This document shows, one piece after another, positions 46,358-56,460 of a DNA stretch of 64,000 nt. The notes below the pieces were generated by a model, which was not told where the DNA came from, did no database searches, and saw only the letters and a program-made list of their open reading frames with translations. The first letter of the stretch is position 1. Every line of letters begins with the position of its first letter. Source of the stretch: Cristatella mucedo (taxonomy: Eukaryota; Bryozoa; Phylactolaemata; Cristatellidae); NCBI GenBank assembly GCA_009760855.2, contig WPIO01000066.1, positions 1 through 64,000 on the forward strand, given 5' to 3'. The translations under genes were made by a program, and so were the position numbers.

Positions 46358-46609
46358 TTAAATCTCTTCACCTTCTGAACTACCCAATGATTCAAGATCT
46401 TTGTGTTTTTTACCAAATAGTAATTCTTCTAGATCTACATCTTCCTCTCCTGAAGAATCAGATTCTGTTTCAATGTAAGAGGATTCTTCAGAAGTATAAA
46501 ACTCGGATTCAGATTCTGTTTCCATTTGATAATCGGGATCGTCAATTGAATCCTCTGAATACTCTGACTCACTATCAGAACTGGTAATATCAATTTCTTT
46601 GTCATCCAT
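46358..46609 (-). CDS. Acidic serine-rich viral protein, 83 aa
   Basis: Intact. Almost entirely Asp, Glu and Ser (ITSSDSESEYSEDSIDD, ESDSSGEEDVDLEELL), so it is probably disordered and a good phosphorylation substrate. Could act as a DNA mimic, transcriptional activator or phosphoprotein; nothing decides between these. ATG follows ACTATTATAGA. Confidence 0.6.
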   Translation of the reverse strand: MDDKEIDITSSDSESEYSEDSIDDPDYQMETESESEFYTSEESSYIETESDSSGEEDVDLEELLFGKKHKDLESLGSSEGEEI

Positions 46610-46633
46610 TCTATAATAGTAAAAATAATTTTG

Positions 46634-46786
46634 TTAATATATATTTAATTTCTCCATTGACTCGTATAACTCTACTTCTTCTTGTATATCAACTAGTTTT
46701 TTATCATCTTGCTTTTTCTTTTTATCAGATAATCTAACTCTCTTCACTGGTAATGGTTTAGTATTTTCAATCTTCCTTTTTTGCAT
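46634..46786 (-). CDS. Small lysine-rich viral protein overlapping the end of polB
   Basis: 50-codon frame, ATG at 46,786 immediately after TTAGTATAG, inside the last codons of polB and in another frame. Sequence texture: KPLPVKRVRLSDKKKKQDDK then a helical acidic end (DIQEEVELYESMEKL). The start box supports it as real; a nuclear-localisation-like basic patch is visible. Confidence 0.5.
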   Translation of the reverse strand: MQKRKIENTKPLPVKRVRLSDKKKKQDDKKLVDIQEEVELYESMEKLNIY

Positions 46787-47549
46787 CTATACTAATATTA
46801 CAAGTTTTACAGTGGCCTGTATTTGTACCATTGTTTAATGCTTCTGCTATCTTGTAATAACCGTATGCATAACTACAACAACCACAGTCTAACCAGTAAC
46901 GTTTTGATTCGAATGCTGATAGTGCTCTTTTCTTAAGTTTCTTTGTAATAATATTATGTTTACTTTGTGTCATTCGATAGAAATCTCTATCAAGTGTCTC
47001 ATCAAACTCCTTAGTATCAAGATAATCAGCATAAATATTATAAGCAGTAGTTAGACATTGAACGTATTCATTATGTGTTATCGTTGAATTCTTAATTACT
47101 TCTTTTGGAACATCTTTTGCTTTGATAAGTGGCTTCTTTGAAGCAACAGAAAATAATTTTGGTCTTAATGCAATAAACTCTTCAATTTTTTCACCTTTCA
47201 TCTCATCCTTAAATTTACCAAACTCGTCACTATGAAACCAAGCTTTAATATCATCCATCTTTTTCTCAAAGTTTTCACTTTTAATATCAACAACTTATGA
47301 ATCAGTATCTGTGTATAATAAACTTAATCTATCATTAAACTTAACTTTCAATATGTCATAGTAAAATGTTTGCATATGTAATTTTGATAAATCAAGAATT
47401 GCAACTCCTATGAACATTGGTTTGTTTAGAAGTGTAGACTTTCTTGAATGTTCGAAACCAACTAAAGTTGTATCAATGCATCTAATTTCTTTAAGTCTAT
47501 GATCTCTCATTAATTTATTATACAATGAATCACATATGCGGATGGCATC
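46767..47549 (-). pseudogene. Protein-primed-type DNA polymerase B, C-terminal fragment
   Basis: Replicative polymerase of Polinton-type elements. Only the last part is present: NKPMFIGVAILDLSKLHMQT, then palm motif C LLYTDTDS, an in-frame TAA at 47,295, and the remaining C-terminal region (AWFHSDEFGKFKDEMKGEKI, KRYWLDCGCCSYAYGYYKIA) to 46,767. Everything upstream, including the exonuclease domain and palm motif A, is missing because the frame runs straight into LINE-A sequence at 47,549. Confidence 0.88.
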
Positions 47550-47722
47550 AATACATGCAGCGAGTGAGTTGAGAGAATTTGAGGTGCTCGAAGGCTGGGA
47601 GGGATCAAAGCAAAGGTACAACTGAGTGTCATCCGCATAGAAGTGAAAGCCTAGATTGTGCTTGGCAATCACATCAGCAAGAGGGAGAGTATAAACCGTG
47701 AAAAGAACCGGACCTAGCACGG
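47550..47722 (-). mobile_element. LINE-A reverse transcriptase fragment at the viral right junction
   Basis: Encodes GFHFYADDTQLYLCFDPSQP on the minus strand and matches 55,925-56,110. It lacks the LINE 3'UTR and tail, which should lie on the viral side if this were a simple insertion. Confidence 0.88.
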
Positions 47723-47732
47723 AGCCCTGCGA

Positions 47733-48870
47733 TATGTGGTGTAAGGGAGCTGAGAGAACTTGAGGCACTGGATGACTGTAAGGAACTAGGGGAAATGTAC
47801 AACTGAGTTTCATTTGCATACAAGTCATAGCATAAAATGTGCATGGCAATCACTTCGGTAATAGGGAAAGTAGAAACCGTAAAATGAACGGAACCAAGCA
47901 CAGACCCCTGAGGTACCCGATATTACAGAATTTCCTCAAATACTAGATAATATAAGTCTATTTGATTTAGCGACAGAAGAGCCTTTACGGCTATCACCAC
48001 AGCTTGCAGTGGCAATAAGGATCGCCTTGTATGGAATATTTTAATCCACGACTTTGGGACCGAGGTCGTGAAAAGTAACTGCTTCACCTACAGTGCCATC
48101 ATGGCTCACTGATGTATGTTTATTCATGTTAATACTTTGGAGTCTCCTAAGGAGATGGGACCTAAACCATTGCAATTCAGTTCCAGTAATTCTCAGGCCA
48201 GAGGAGAGGTGCATGAGAAGGACTTAGTGATTGATAGTATCAAAAGCATCCCGAAAGATCGAGCGGAAAAGCGAAGATACTCTACCCAAGTCTTCATTCC
48301 AAAGTAAGTCGTTATACACCCGGAGCAATGCTAACTCTGTGGAGTTATAAGCTCCAATACCAGACTGGAGCTTGCTCGCAAGTTTCGAAGTTTCAGTATA
48401 TGAGTTAAGCTTGTTAGCCACGACTCGTTCCTGTATCTTTGACGGAAACACTTGATGGGAGACCGAGCGGAAGTTGCTCAAACTCTCTTAGTGTAGTTTT
48501 GCTTAATTGAGAAGTAGCCTGACTACAGCCTCTCTGAAAGGTTTTGAGAAATGACCTGATTTTTAGTCATACATGGCAGAGCAAGTCAATGCATCATAGA
48601 AGCAGAATAGTCAGAATAGGGTCCAGAGGACTAGTTGACATCTTTGATTGGGGATATGAACTTCAGGACTAGGCCATTGGTGATCTATTTGAATGTAGAT
48701 GGTTTTAAGTTGCCACAGAGAGTCGAGGGACGGGATTCCAGAGTGGATGCATCCACATTAGAGATGGGTTCTCCGATCTTGCGTATCTTGTTGACAAAGA
48801 AGCTAGAGAAGCGATCAGCTAGACCATCAAAGGAATCACTGCGTGGGAGATGTTAAGCATCATGGTAGAT
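47733..48870 (-). mobile_element. LINE-A copy, more diverged, split by SINE-1
   Basis: Repeats the RT motif C region in decayed form, then (after a SINE at about 47,965-48,112) earlier RT segments (SKLASKLQSGIGAYNSTELA) and pre-RT sequence (LADRFSSFFVNKIRKI) up to about 48,870. Confidence 0.8.
47965..48112 (-). repeat. SINE-1 inserted in LINE-A
   Basis: Reverse SINE-1 (GCGACAGAAGAGCCTTTACGG ... CGACTTTGGGACCGAGGTCG ... ATCATGGCTCA). Confidence 0.75.
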
Positions 48871-48938
48871 CGTCTACATTAGCGTTTTCGGATTTTGCAT
48901 CTGTATGATTCAACGACGTTTTTATAGATGAGTGCCAA

Positions 48939-49216
48939 CGCACCTATTTAGGACAGCATTTAGTGGGTCCCTGTGATTCGTCCTTGATGTGCTTATGCGT
49001 GCTGACACGGTGCATGCTGCCACTAACCACATTTGCATGCTGACCCTGTGCATGTCACCCTTACCATATAATTCATTTCGTTTGTTTTTTCAAGCATGAT
49101 TTTACTTACCATTCAATTGCGTTTCACTTTACAACAAATGTAAAGTGCCTAGAGAGAGATTAAGTTCTCTGAGGGCACTTTATCAAGTGAATTATTATTA
49201 TTATTATTATTATTAT
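48939..49216 (+). mobile_element. LINE-A 3' end
   Basis: 3'UTR (CACCTATTTAGGACAGCATT), terminal block and (TTA)n tail. Confidence 0.92.
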
Positions 49217-49445
49217 GCAGCTCCTGCAGGAGGAGTGGCATCTTAGCTCTTGGCCTTGGCCTGGTGGTGGCTCTAAGGTGATTTTCTTCTGTCAATGCAT
49301 AATTCAGAGATCTTAGCAGCAACAATACCATCTGGGAATCCAGTTGAACTACAATAGCGAAGCGTTAATAGGTATGAACGATCATAACTAACTAGCAGGC
49401 TACTATTAACATGCAAATTTAATGCAGCTGCTGGCGTGGCTGACC

Positions 49446-49960
49446 TAATAATAATAATAATAATATTGCACTTGATAAAGCGCCCTCAGAGAACTTAATC
49501 TCTTTCTAGGCGCTTTACATTTGCTGCAAAGTGATGCGCAATAGAATAGTAAGTAAAATCATGCTTGAAAAACAAACAAAATGAATAACATGGTTAGGGG
49601 TTACATGCACTGGGTCAGCATGCAAATGTGGTTAGTGGCAGCATGAACAGTGTCAGCACGCATAAGCACATCGAGGACGAATCACAAGGACCCACTAAAT
49701 GCTGTCCTAAATAGGTATGTTTTTAAGTTTCTTTTAAATGTGGTCAGGTCAGGGGATGTTCTGATGCAGGTCGGGAGGGAGTTCCAGGCTGTGGGAGCAT
49801 ACGAGCTAAATGCACGGTCTCCAAAGGATTTAAGGTTTGTACGAGGTATTTCTAGACTGTTGGATTCCGAAAAGCGAGTGGTACGATGCTTTGCCTGATG
49901 GGGTAGTATCTCTGAAAGATAGGCTGGAGCCATAGAATGAAGAGACCTAAAACGAAGTGA
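49446..49960 (-). mobile_element. LINE-A 3' end, inverted relative to the previous copy
   Basis: (AAT)n tail, terminal block, 3'UTR and the ORF end (APTAWNSLPTCIRTSPD). Lies 230 bp from a plus-strand copy, tail to tail. Confidence 0.92.
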
Positions 49961-51220
49961 TAATCGTTTTGATATCCATTTTCGTGTAATTTCTTACGGG
50001 CTACAGTAAAACAACAAACAGATGAGCTTTAAACAGGTCTTAGCTGTATCGGTTTCCCTTTACTATAGATACTTTACACGTGTAGTCGGCTAGGTGTGCC
50101 TTGGCAACGTTTCAGACCTGAAATCCTAATGCTGCTGGCACAGATCTACTAACAGTGCTAGACTCTGGAGATGCTTGAAAACGGTGCAACTAGAACCTAA
50201 AGGCAGGACCAACAATTCAAAGATGCTGCCTCGGTGTACTCGATTGAGCACTCGGAAATTCGATGGTCGTATAGTATTTCTAGTATAACGAGCACCCTTA
50301 TCTTTCTGCTGTTTGTGATTTACACCTAAAATTCCGAGGCTACTGAATAGACTGATCCCAATTACCAATATGGACGAGTTGTACTAAACCGATAGTACAA
50401 CCTACACCCTCAAAGATATAAGCACGACTGACTACTTCAAAGCCTAACCCATAGCTGATTATGTGGCGCTTATGACACCAGTTCCTGTTGGCTATAATTT
50501 GAGCACCATCTATTATCACTCGGGCTTAAATAGTAAGTCAATAGTACCATTCAGAGATTTGGGTGTCTGCTTCCTAAACCTCCAATCGGTAATGTTCAAA
50601 GGCGAGTCTGGAAGATCGGCTAAAGGTGGCCAATTTCTCTTTCACCTATCGTCCATCTTCAGTCACAGCTCGAGCTCTTCTTCAGCTTATCTATCATATC
50701 GACTTAGTATTATGATTCGGCACAGTCGAAGCTATGCTCACACAATCCAGTGGCCACACGCTCTTGTGTCGTGGCACTCTACTGCAAGATTTAAGCTGAC
50801 ATTGCAATTGCAATCTATTTTCCTATTGTTGTAGCAACAAATTTATAATAAAATGTAAACGTAAGTCAAAACCGTGGTGGGTCACAGTTATCCTACAAGG
50901 CTGCTTGAAGTGCCTGGGCTATCTTCTTACAAGCAAATTTGGCTCCGGAAATTTTGTTGTCCTCACTCTTTACTGTGGGTGAGGGCCATTGCTGGAATAT
51001 CAGCAGTTCAAGAGGTACACGTACAGGCGCCTTAAAATATAGATCGAATTTATTGAGTTGTTGTACATTTTGTTTTAGGAATGACCTATCCGATTCGATG
51101 TTATGACAGCTCAACTATAGTGCTTCTATCGAATCATTAACGTTCTTATGTAGAGTACAACAGTTGTCAGTGTGCCATGTTGGTCGCCTTTTTCCTTTAC
51201 TTTCTTTTTCGAATTTTCAG
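49961..51220. other. No gene recognised; may hold upstream intron/exon of the CARD-like gene
   Basis: Open frames here look random. The last 30 bases before 51,221 form a T/C-rich tract typical of a splice acceptor. Confidence 0.35.
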
Positions 51221-51372
51221 GATCAAAGCAAGACATATATGACACACTGGAACCTGCTTTACGAGATTATTCTGAAATAAAAGAGCGACTAACCGACTCA
51301 CAGGTCGACCAAATTTCAGTGTATTTGTATTCAAAGGAGATTCTTACTCGTTTAGAGCTTGATGAAATACAG
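51221..51372 (+). CDS. CARD-like death-fold domain, exon n
   Basis: Internal exon bounded by a pyrimidine tract plus AG (51,219-51,220) and by CAG/GTAACC (GT at 51,373). It enters in phase 1 and leaves in phase 0. Encodes DTLEPALRDYSEIKERLTD, SQVDQISVYLYSKEILTRL and ELDEIQ. The pattern of helices and 'L-x-S-K-x-I-L-T-x-x-E-L-D-E-I' fits the first helices of a CARD, a homotypic interaction domain in apoptosis and innate immune signalling. Upstream exons are not identified. Confidence 0.7.
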
Positions 51373-51604
51373 GTAACCAATCACCAGTGGCATTTCCCTT
51401 AGTTGCAATAACTTAGTGGAGGAGGCTTAAACCACAGCTAGCTAAGCCACATGGCCAACTGCCGATGGCCAGTTCATAGCAATTTTTGCAGTAAGCAGAT
51501 CGCCTCACCACAGCATTAATGTACTCACTGGCCCTCAATATCACCGTGCCTTTAGATCGGTACCATCAATCTCGAAAAATACTCACAATCTACTAGACAA
51601 ACCT

Positions 51605-52115
51605 CACCTTTAGCGAGAGGTGCTACTAAAAAACCAATTCAGTTGGTGCAAAACTTTGCAACGAGGCTTTTCTGTCGTGAGCTTCGCAGTTGCCACATAA
51701 CACCACTTCTCACCGACCTGCTTCACTGCCTACCAACGAAGCAAGGCACTGACTTCAAGTTTCTGTCACTCTCTGAGCTCACTTCATTCTTTGACTGTAG
51801 CCTGCCTAGCAGATGTAATCCACCGTCAAGCTAAGCATCGTACCACCTGTTATTCTTAATCTAATCCTTTAACGATAACTCGTATGAACCTAAAATCTTT
51901 GGAGACCGTGCCTTTAGTTCCTATCCTCCTAAAGCCTAAAACTCACGTCTGACTGGCTTTACATTACCTGAATTGAAGACATTTAAAAACAGCTTAAATG
52001 CATCTATTTATTGCAGCAGCTTAAAGGCCGCAGGCAACAGAAGCTTCTGCTGGTCCCTGGTAGACTGTGGAACTCACTTCAACAATTTTTAGTCAACGAC
52101 AACTACTCTCCCTAA
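51605..52115 (+). mobile_element. LINE-A and LINE-B fragments inside the CARD-gene intron
   Basis: Diverged LINE-A ORF end (51,605-52,010, TTGGTGCAAAACTTTGCAACG) followed by a short LINE-B piece (52,020-52,115, CAGAAGCTTCTGCTGGTCCC). Confidence 0.7.
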
Positions 52116-52276
52116 TCTCAACTACACTCTGAAAACCTATCATACCGTGCATGCATAACAACTTGACATTATTGTGTATTCTGACGCAATACGAGAATGC
52201 ATGCAAGTCAGATTTAGCTCAGGTCAAGCTGTCTCTGTCTTATATTGTTTTGACTCCAAGCCTGTTTATTTCGTAG

Positions 52277-52435
52277 GCCGAACGTACTCCAGCCAGACGA
52301 ATAGATGTACTCTTCAGTCAACTGTGTAAAAAGAAGCTAAAGGACAGTAGCATCATTGTTGCTGCTTTTAAGAAGAGTGAAGCTAAAGAGCTTGCAAATG
52401 AGATCGAACAGAGAGTAGCTAAGCTAGCTAAGTAG
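52277..52435 (+). CDS. CARD-like death-fold domain, last exon
   Basis: Acceptor TTTCGTAG precedes 52,277. The frame begins in phase 0, matching the previous exon, and ends at TAG 52,433. Encodes AERTPARRIDVLFSQLCKKK, LKDSSIIVAAFKKSEAKELA, NEIEQRVAKLAK. The 'T-P-x-x-R-x-D-x-L-x-x-x-L' and 'A-x-x-x-x-x-x-x-x-L-A' spacing is that of CARD helices 4-6. The two exons complete one domain of about 100 residues at a protein C-terminus. Confidence 0.72.
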   Translation, partial: AERTPARRIDVLFSQLCKKKLKDSSIIVAAFKKSEAKELANEIEQRVAKLAK

Positions 52436-53361
52436 CTAAGCTCAGGTAAGTCTCCTGCGAGTAAGTCGGAATGAGTTTCTAACGACTGATGTCGGGTGAT
52501 GGTTCAGTGATTGAGCACTCATGAGTGTCAAGTAAGCTAGCCCGGATGATTTTAGTTCGAGGGATTTCCCTTTTTTCCAATCGTTGAGCCTGAGTGAGTC
52601 TCCAGTGACTTAGCCAGTGTGATTAGAGGGGGTATTTGCAGTGAGTCTCTAATGATTGAGCCGGCATGAATCACAAGTGAATAAGGCTTGTAAAGGCTGT
52701 AAAGAATAGCCTGTAAAGTATCTAAAGAGAGTCATGGTCTCTGGGGGGGCTACACGAATGCACTTTCTTAATAATATGACTCTTATCGTCTAAAACCAAT
52801 GCGAAATTTAGTAGCTCCTCAGATCTGTCGCCTTTAATTTAGCTGTGAAATTACTTGACATTTTTCCACGTTTCACCTGCTCCTCATCCATTATTGAATC
52901 GCTTTCAAAAACATGCCTGGCAGGTTGATTGCCCTGCAGGTTGATTCCTTTACTAGCATCAGCCTATTGATATTATCTTCTATTGTTTTCATTATAATCT
53001 CGAACTGGCTGTCTGTCTTTTAGTCACCTTACCGTTCTTCAAATACGTTTCGTGGTCCACAGCCTACTATTTGTGTCAGAAGCCACTACGAACATTTACA
53101 TTTTGCATAAGCTAAGTTCAAACTGAAGCATAAATTACTAAGCCATTAAAATTTTCAGACACCAGGATTTTCATATTCCTTTGCCAACCTGAATTTATCA
53201 CTTGCAAATCCCTTTGCTTTACGGGCTATTCTGTTATTGAGTCGCTGGATTTTATCGAGAAAGTAAAGTAATCCTTGCCTAGTCTGCTAGTGCTATGGCT
53301 TGCTTTACAAACTTGTGTTATCAAAGACTGTTGCCACAGCTTTGTTATGTAAACTGCTTCC
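52436..53361. other. 3' region of CARD-like gene; short GTGAGTC/TTGAGC repeats
   Basis: Right after the stop, GTGAGTCTCTAATGA / GTGAGTCTCCAGTGAC-like units recur between about 52,440 and 52,680. No further coding is seen. Confidence 0.35.
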
Positions 53362-54755
53362 ACAGCTCGCCCTCACGTCCGATCCCTATCTAGGATTAGG
53401 AACTGTTTCTGTAATGTATCCCCGTCTGTAACTCAACAAAGACTACGTGGGTGTTATGACGGAGTTTTGTATAAGTCACTCACAGCCTAAGTGTCTTTCT
53501 GTATGCATTCGGTAGCCAGCAGACTTCGTCTCACGCAACAAAGAGAAAGTGGGAAGCATAGCAGAGTCAGGAGAGCAGTTGAGGTAGTAAGTGGCATGGA
53601 AGTAGAAGCTCAGGACTGCTGAAAAGGATGAGCCATCGTGGGCATGAGAAGAGTATTTGTCGTCGCATAAAAACTGTGGAAGTGAGTTCCTCAGTCAATT
53701 ACCCAGAGCTACAGCTTTTGTCGAAAAAGTCTTTACGCAGAGGAGTTGAGCAGCTACTTTCTTGACCATATAGAGCTGAGAGCATGAGGAGGCTGAAACT
53801 GGTTCGGCAGTTCAGCTAGGTTTGGAGGAGCCAAGCCTTGGCAGGCCTTGCGGTTTGGCATAAGAATTTTGCTCTGCATTCGTTGATCAACCGGCAGCCA
53901 TCCTAGCTCTTTCAGCAAAAGAGGCATGTGGTTAAACCTCGGGGACTTGGAAATTCGCCTTGCAGCCGTATTCACAGCTAATTGTTGTGGCCTAGTTGCT
54001 TTTTTGGTAGCCCGGCCAAAGCAGGAGTACAACAACCAAGCCGAGACAGAACTAATGAGCTAGTTCTTCACAGTGACCTGCAAAAATTTAACTAGCTCCT
54101 TATCCTTATCCTCCGTCTCGGCTGGATTATTGTAAATCTTTTTTGATTGGGATACCGAAACAAAACTAGGTTGCTGCAGCTGGCTATGAGTATGGCTGCA
54201 AATACAGACGTTTGACCATGTGTTTCCTTTGCTTAAATAGCTCGCATAGCTGCCGGTCGATCAGGTGATACTGAGCAAAGTTCTTACGCTGACACACACG
54301 CTTCCCCCCCCCCAAGGTCCTTCTCTATACCTAGCTGAACTGCTGCACCAGTTTCAGCCTCCTCGTGCTCTCAGCTCTGTATGGTCAAGAAATTAGCTTC
54401 TCAGTTCCTCTGCTTAAAGATCTTTGGCAGCAGAAGCTTTAGCTCTGCAGGTTGTGGAACTCATTTCTACGACAAATACTCTTCTGACAACTACTCTTCT
54501 GCTTCCGACTGTGGCTCATCCTTTCCAGTGGTCCTGAGCTGCTACTTCTATGTTTCTCACTACCTCAACTGATGTCCTGACTGTCATATGCTTCCCACTT
54601 TCTCTGTGTTGTATGAAATGAAATCTGTTGGCTTCCGAATGCCTACGGAAAGCAGCTTAGGTTGTGAGTGGGCTACACAAAACTCTCCTGCATAAAACCC
54701 ACGTGGTCTTTGTGGCTTTGTGGAGTGACAGACAGAGATATAACATAACGTTAAG
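53362..54755 (+). mobile_element. LINE-B copy interrupted by an opposite LINE-B (53,411-54,061)
   Basis: Plus-strand LINE-B runs from 53,362 to 53,410 (CCGATCCCTATCTAGGATTA) and resumes at about 54,062 (CACAGTGACCTGCAAAAATT) through the ORF end and 3'UTR (CTCTGCAGGTTGTGGAACTC). The two parts are consecutive in the intact copy at 3-5 kb. Frame decayed. Confidence 0.82.
53411..54061 (-). mobile_element. LINE-B inserted in LINE-B, opposite strand
   Basis: Starts with the 3' end (GTAATGTATCCCCGTCTGTAAC reversed tail) and runs back to the ORF region (CCAAGCCGAGACAGAACTAA). The peptide LVKELGWLPVDQRMQSKI-type block is readable on the minus strand. Confidence 0.85.
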
Positions 54756-54916
54756 CAACTACCACAATTGTTAAGAATTTAGGTTACCATGTTTCTCTTG
54801 CAGTTCAAAGCTCTCGGTAACTGATTCAGTAATTTTTTAGTAAGGTTAAAAAGCCCTCATAATATAATGCAAATTAATCTTACAAATCTATTAATGATAT
54901 AGGAAGTATGTTTAAT

Positions 54917-56460
54917 AATAATAATAATAATAATAATAACAATGTACTTGATAAAGCGCCCTCAGAGAACTTAATCGCTTTCTAGGCGCTTTATATTTGC
55001 TGCAAAGGGAAATGCAATTAAATGGTAAGTAAAATCATGCTTGAAAAACAAACAAAATGAATAACATGGTTAGGGGTGACATGCACTGGGTCAGCATGCA
55101 AATGTGGTTAGTGGCAGCATGCACAGTGTCAGCACGCATAAGCACGTGAAGGACGAATCACATGGACCCACTAAATGCTGTCCTAAATAGGTGTGTTATT
55201 AAGTTCCTTTTGAATGTGGTCAGGTCAGTGGATGTTCTGACGCAGGTCGGGAGGGAGTTCCAGGCTTTGGGAGCATACGAGCTAAATGCACGGTCTCCAA
55301 AGGATTTAAGGTTTGTACGAGGTATCTCTAGACTGTTGGATTCCGAGAAGCGAGTGGTACGATGCTTGGCCTGATGGGGTAGTATATCGGAGAGATAGGC
55401 TGGAGCCATAGAATGAAGAGACCTAAAAGTGAGCGACAAAACCTTGAAGTCAATCCGTTGCCTCACTGGTAGCCAGTGCAGGTCGGCGAGAAGTGGAGTA
55501 ATGTGGCAACTGCGACGCTCACGACAGACAAGCCTGGCTGCCGAGTTTTGCACCAGCTGCAATCGCCTGATCGCACATGCTGGTAGGCCAGTAAGCAGTG
55601 AGTTGCAGAAGTCGAAACGAGTTGTCACGAATGCATGGACCAACTTGGACGTGGTAACCTTATCTAAACAAGCCCGAATTTTAGCAATGTTATGAAGCTG
55701 AAAATAGGCAGATTTGACTGTGGAGCTGATATGGTCGTCTAACGAGAGGTCGCTTTGGAATATGACATTTAGATTTCAAGCTGATTCGACAGTACATATG
55801 CTGGCAGAGCCAATTTTCAGAGTCAGCCTTTTCAATCTCTGAATCACACTGGGTTTGCCCATAACTAGTGTTTTGTCATCGTTTAGTTTTAGAAAATTTT
55901 CTGCTATCCATGTTTGGATGTCATCAATGCATGCAGTAAGTGAGTTTAGAGAATTTGAGGTGCTCGAAGGCTGGGGGGGATCAAAGCAAAGGTACAACTG
56001 AGTGTCATCCGCATAGAAGTGAAAGCCTAGATTGTGCTTGGCAATCACATCAGCAAGAGGCAGAGTATAAACCGTGAAAAGAACCGGACCTAGCACTGAG
56101 CCCTGAGGTACTCCATATTTCAGAGGTACTTCAGATGATCTTTGTCCATTCACGTCAATACTCTGCAGTCTCCCACTGAGATAGGACCTGAACCACTGCA
56201 GAGCAGTGCCAGTCATGGCCAGGCGAGATGTGAGGCGCTCTAGAAGAACTTTGTGATCGATTGTGTCAAAAGCTGCCGATAGATCGAGCCAAACAAGCAG
56301 AGACACTCTACCCATGTCTGCATTCCTAAGTAGGTCGTTGCATACCCTAAGCAATGCTGACTCTGTGGAGTGATTAGCTCTAAAGCCAGACTGGAACTTA
56401 CTAGCAAGGTGTGAGGTTTCGATATATGAGTTTGTTATGTTTGTTATGTTTGGCATCAGT
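54917..56460 (-). mobile_element. LINE-A, longest copy (about 1.5 kb), RT core present
   Basis: Tail (AAT)n at 54,917; ORF end SYAPKAWNSLPTCVRTSTDL; ITPLLADLHWLPVRQRIDFK; then RT motifs ENFLKLNDDKT, FHFYADDTQLYLCF, YGVPQGSVLGPVLF, LDLSAAFDTIDHKVLLERL and FQSGFRANHSTESALL. 5'-truncated at about 56,460. A frame break lies between the RT part (to 55,776) and the C-terminal part (55,643). Confidence 0.93.

Larger units (their letters stand above)
27640..47549. mobile_element. Endogenous Polinton/adintovirus-like element, right end truncated
   Basis: About 19.9 kb of AT-rich, densely coding sequence between GC-balanced host flanks. It has the Polinton hallmark set: retroviral-type integrase, protein-primed-type PolB (C-terminal part), adenain-like protease, packaging ATPase, major capsid and penton-like genes, plus a PLA2 virion protein. 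The left limit is set only by composition; no terminal inverted repeat can be confirmed because the right end is lost inside polB at 47,549. Two LINE-A insertions lie inside. Confidence 0.9.

Noticed and set aside
28413-47297. Stop-codon reassignment (TGA read as Trp) in the virus
   Set aside because: TGA and TAA interruptions are about equally common, a TAG also occurs, and frameshifts are frequent. Ordinary decay explains all of them.
27640-47549. CRISPR array or bacterial prophage
   Set aside because: No spaced direct repeats are seen. The gene set is Polinton/adintovirus-type, and the block is flanked and invaded by eukaryotic LINEs; fibre repeats and HNH-AP2 alone do not make it a phage.
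53362-54755. A simple palindromic LINE duplication
   Set aside because: The left 49 bp and the right part are consecutive in the intact LINE-B copy, so this is an insertion of one copy into another.
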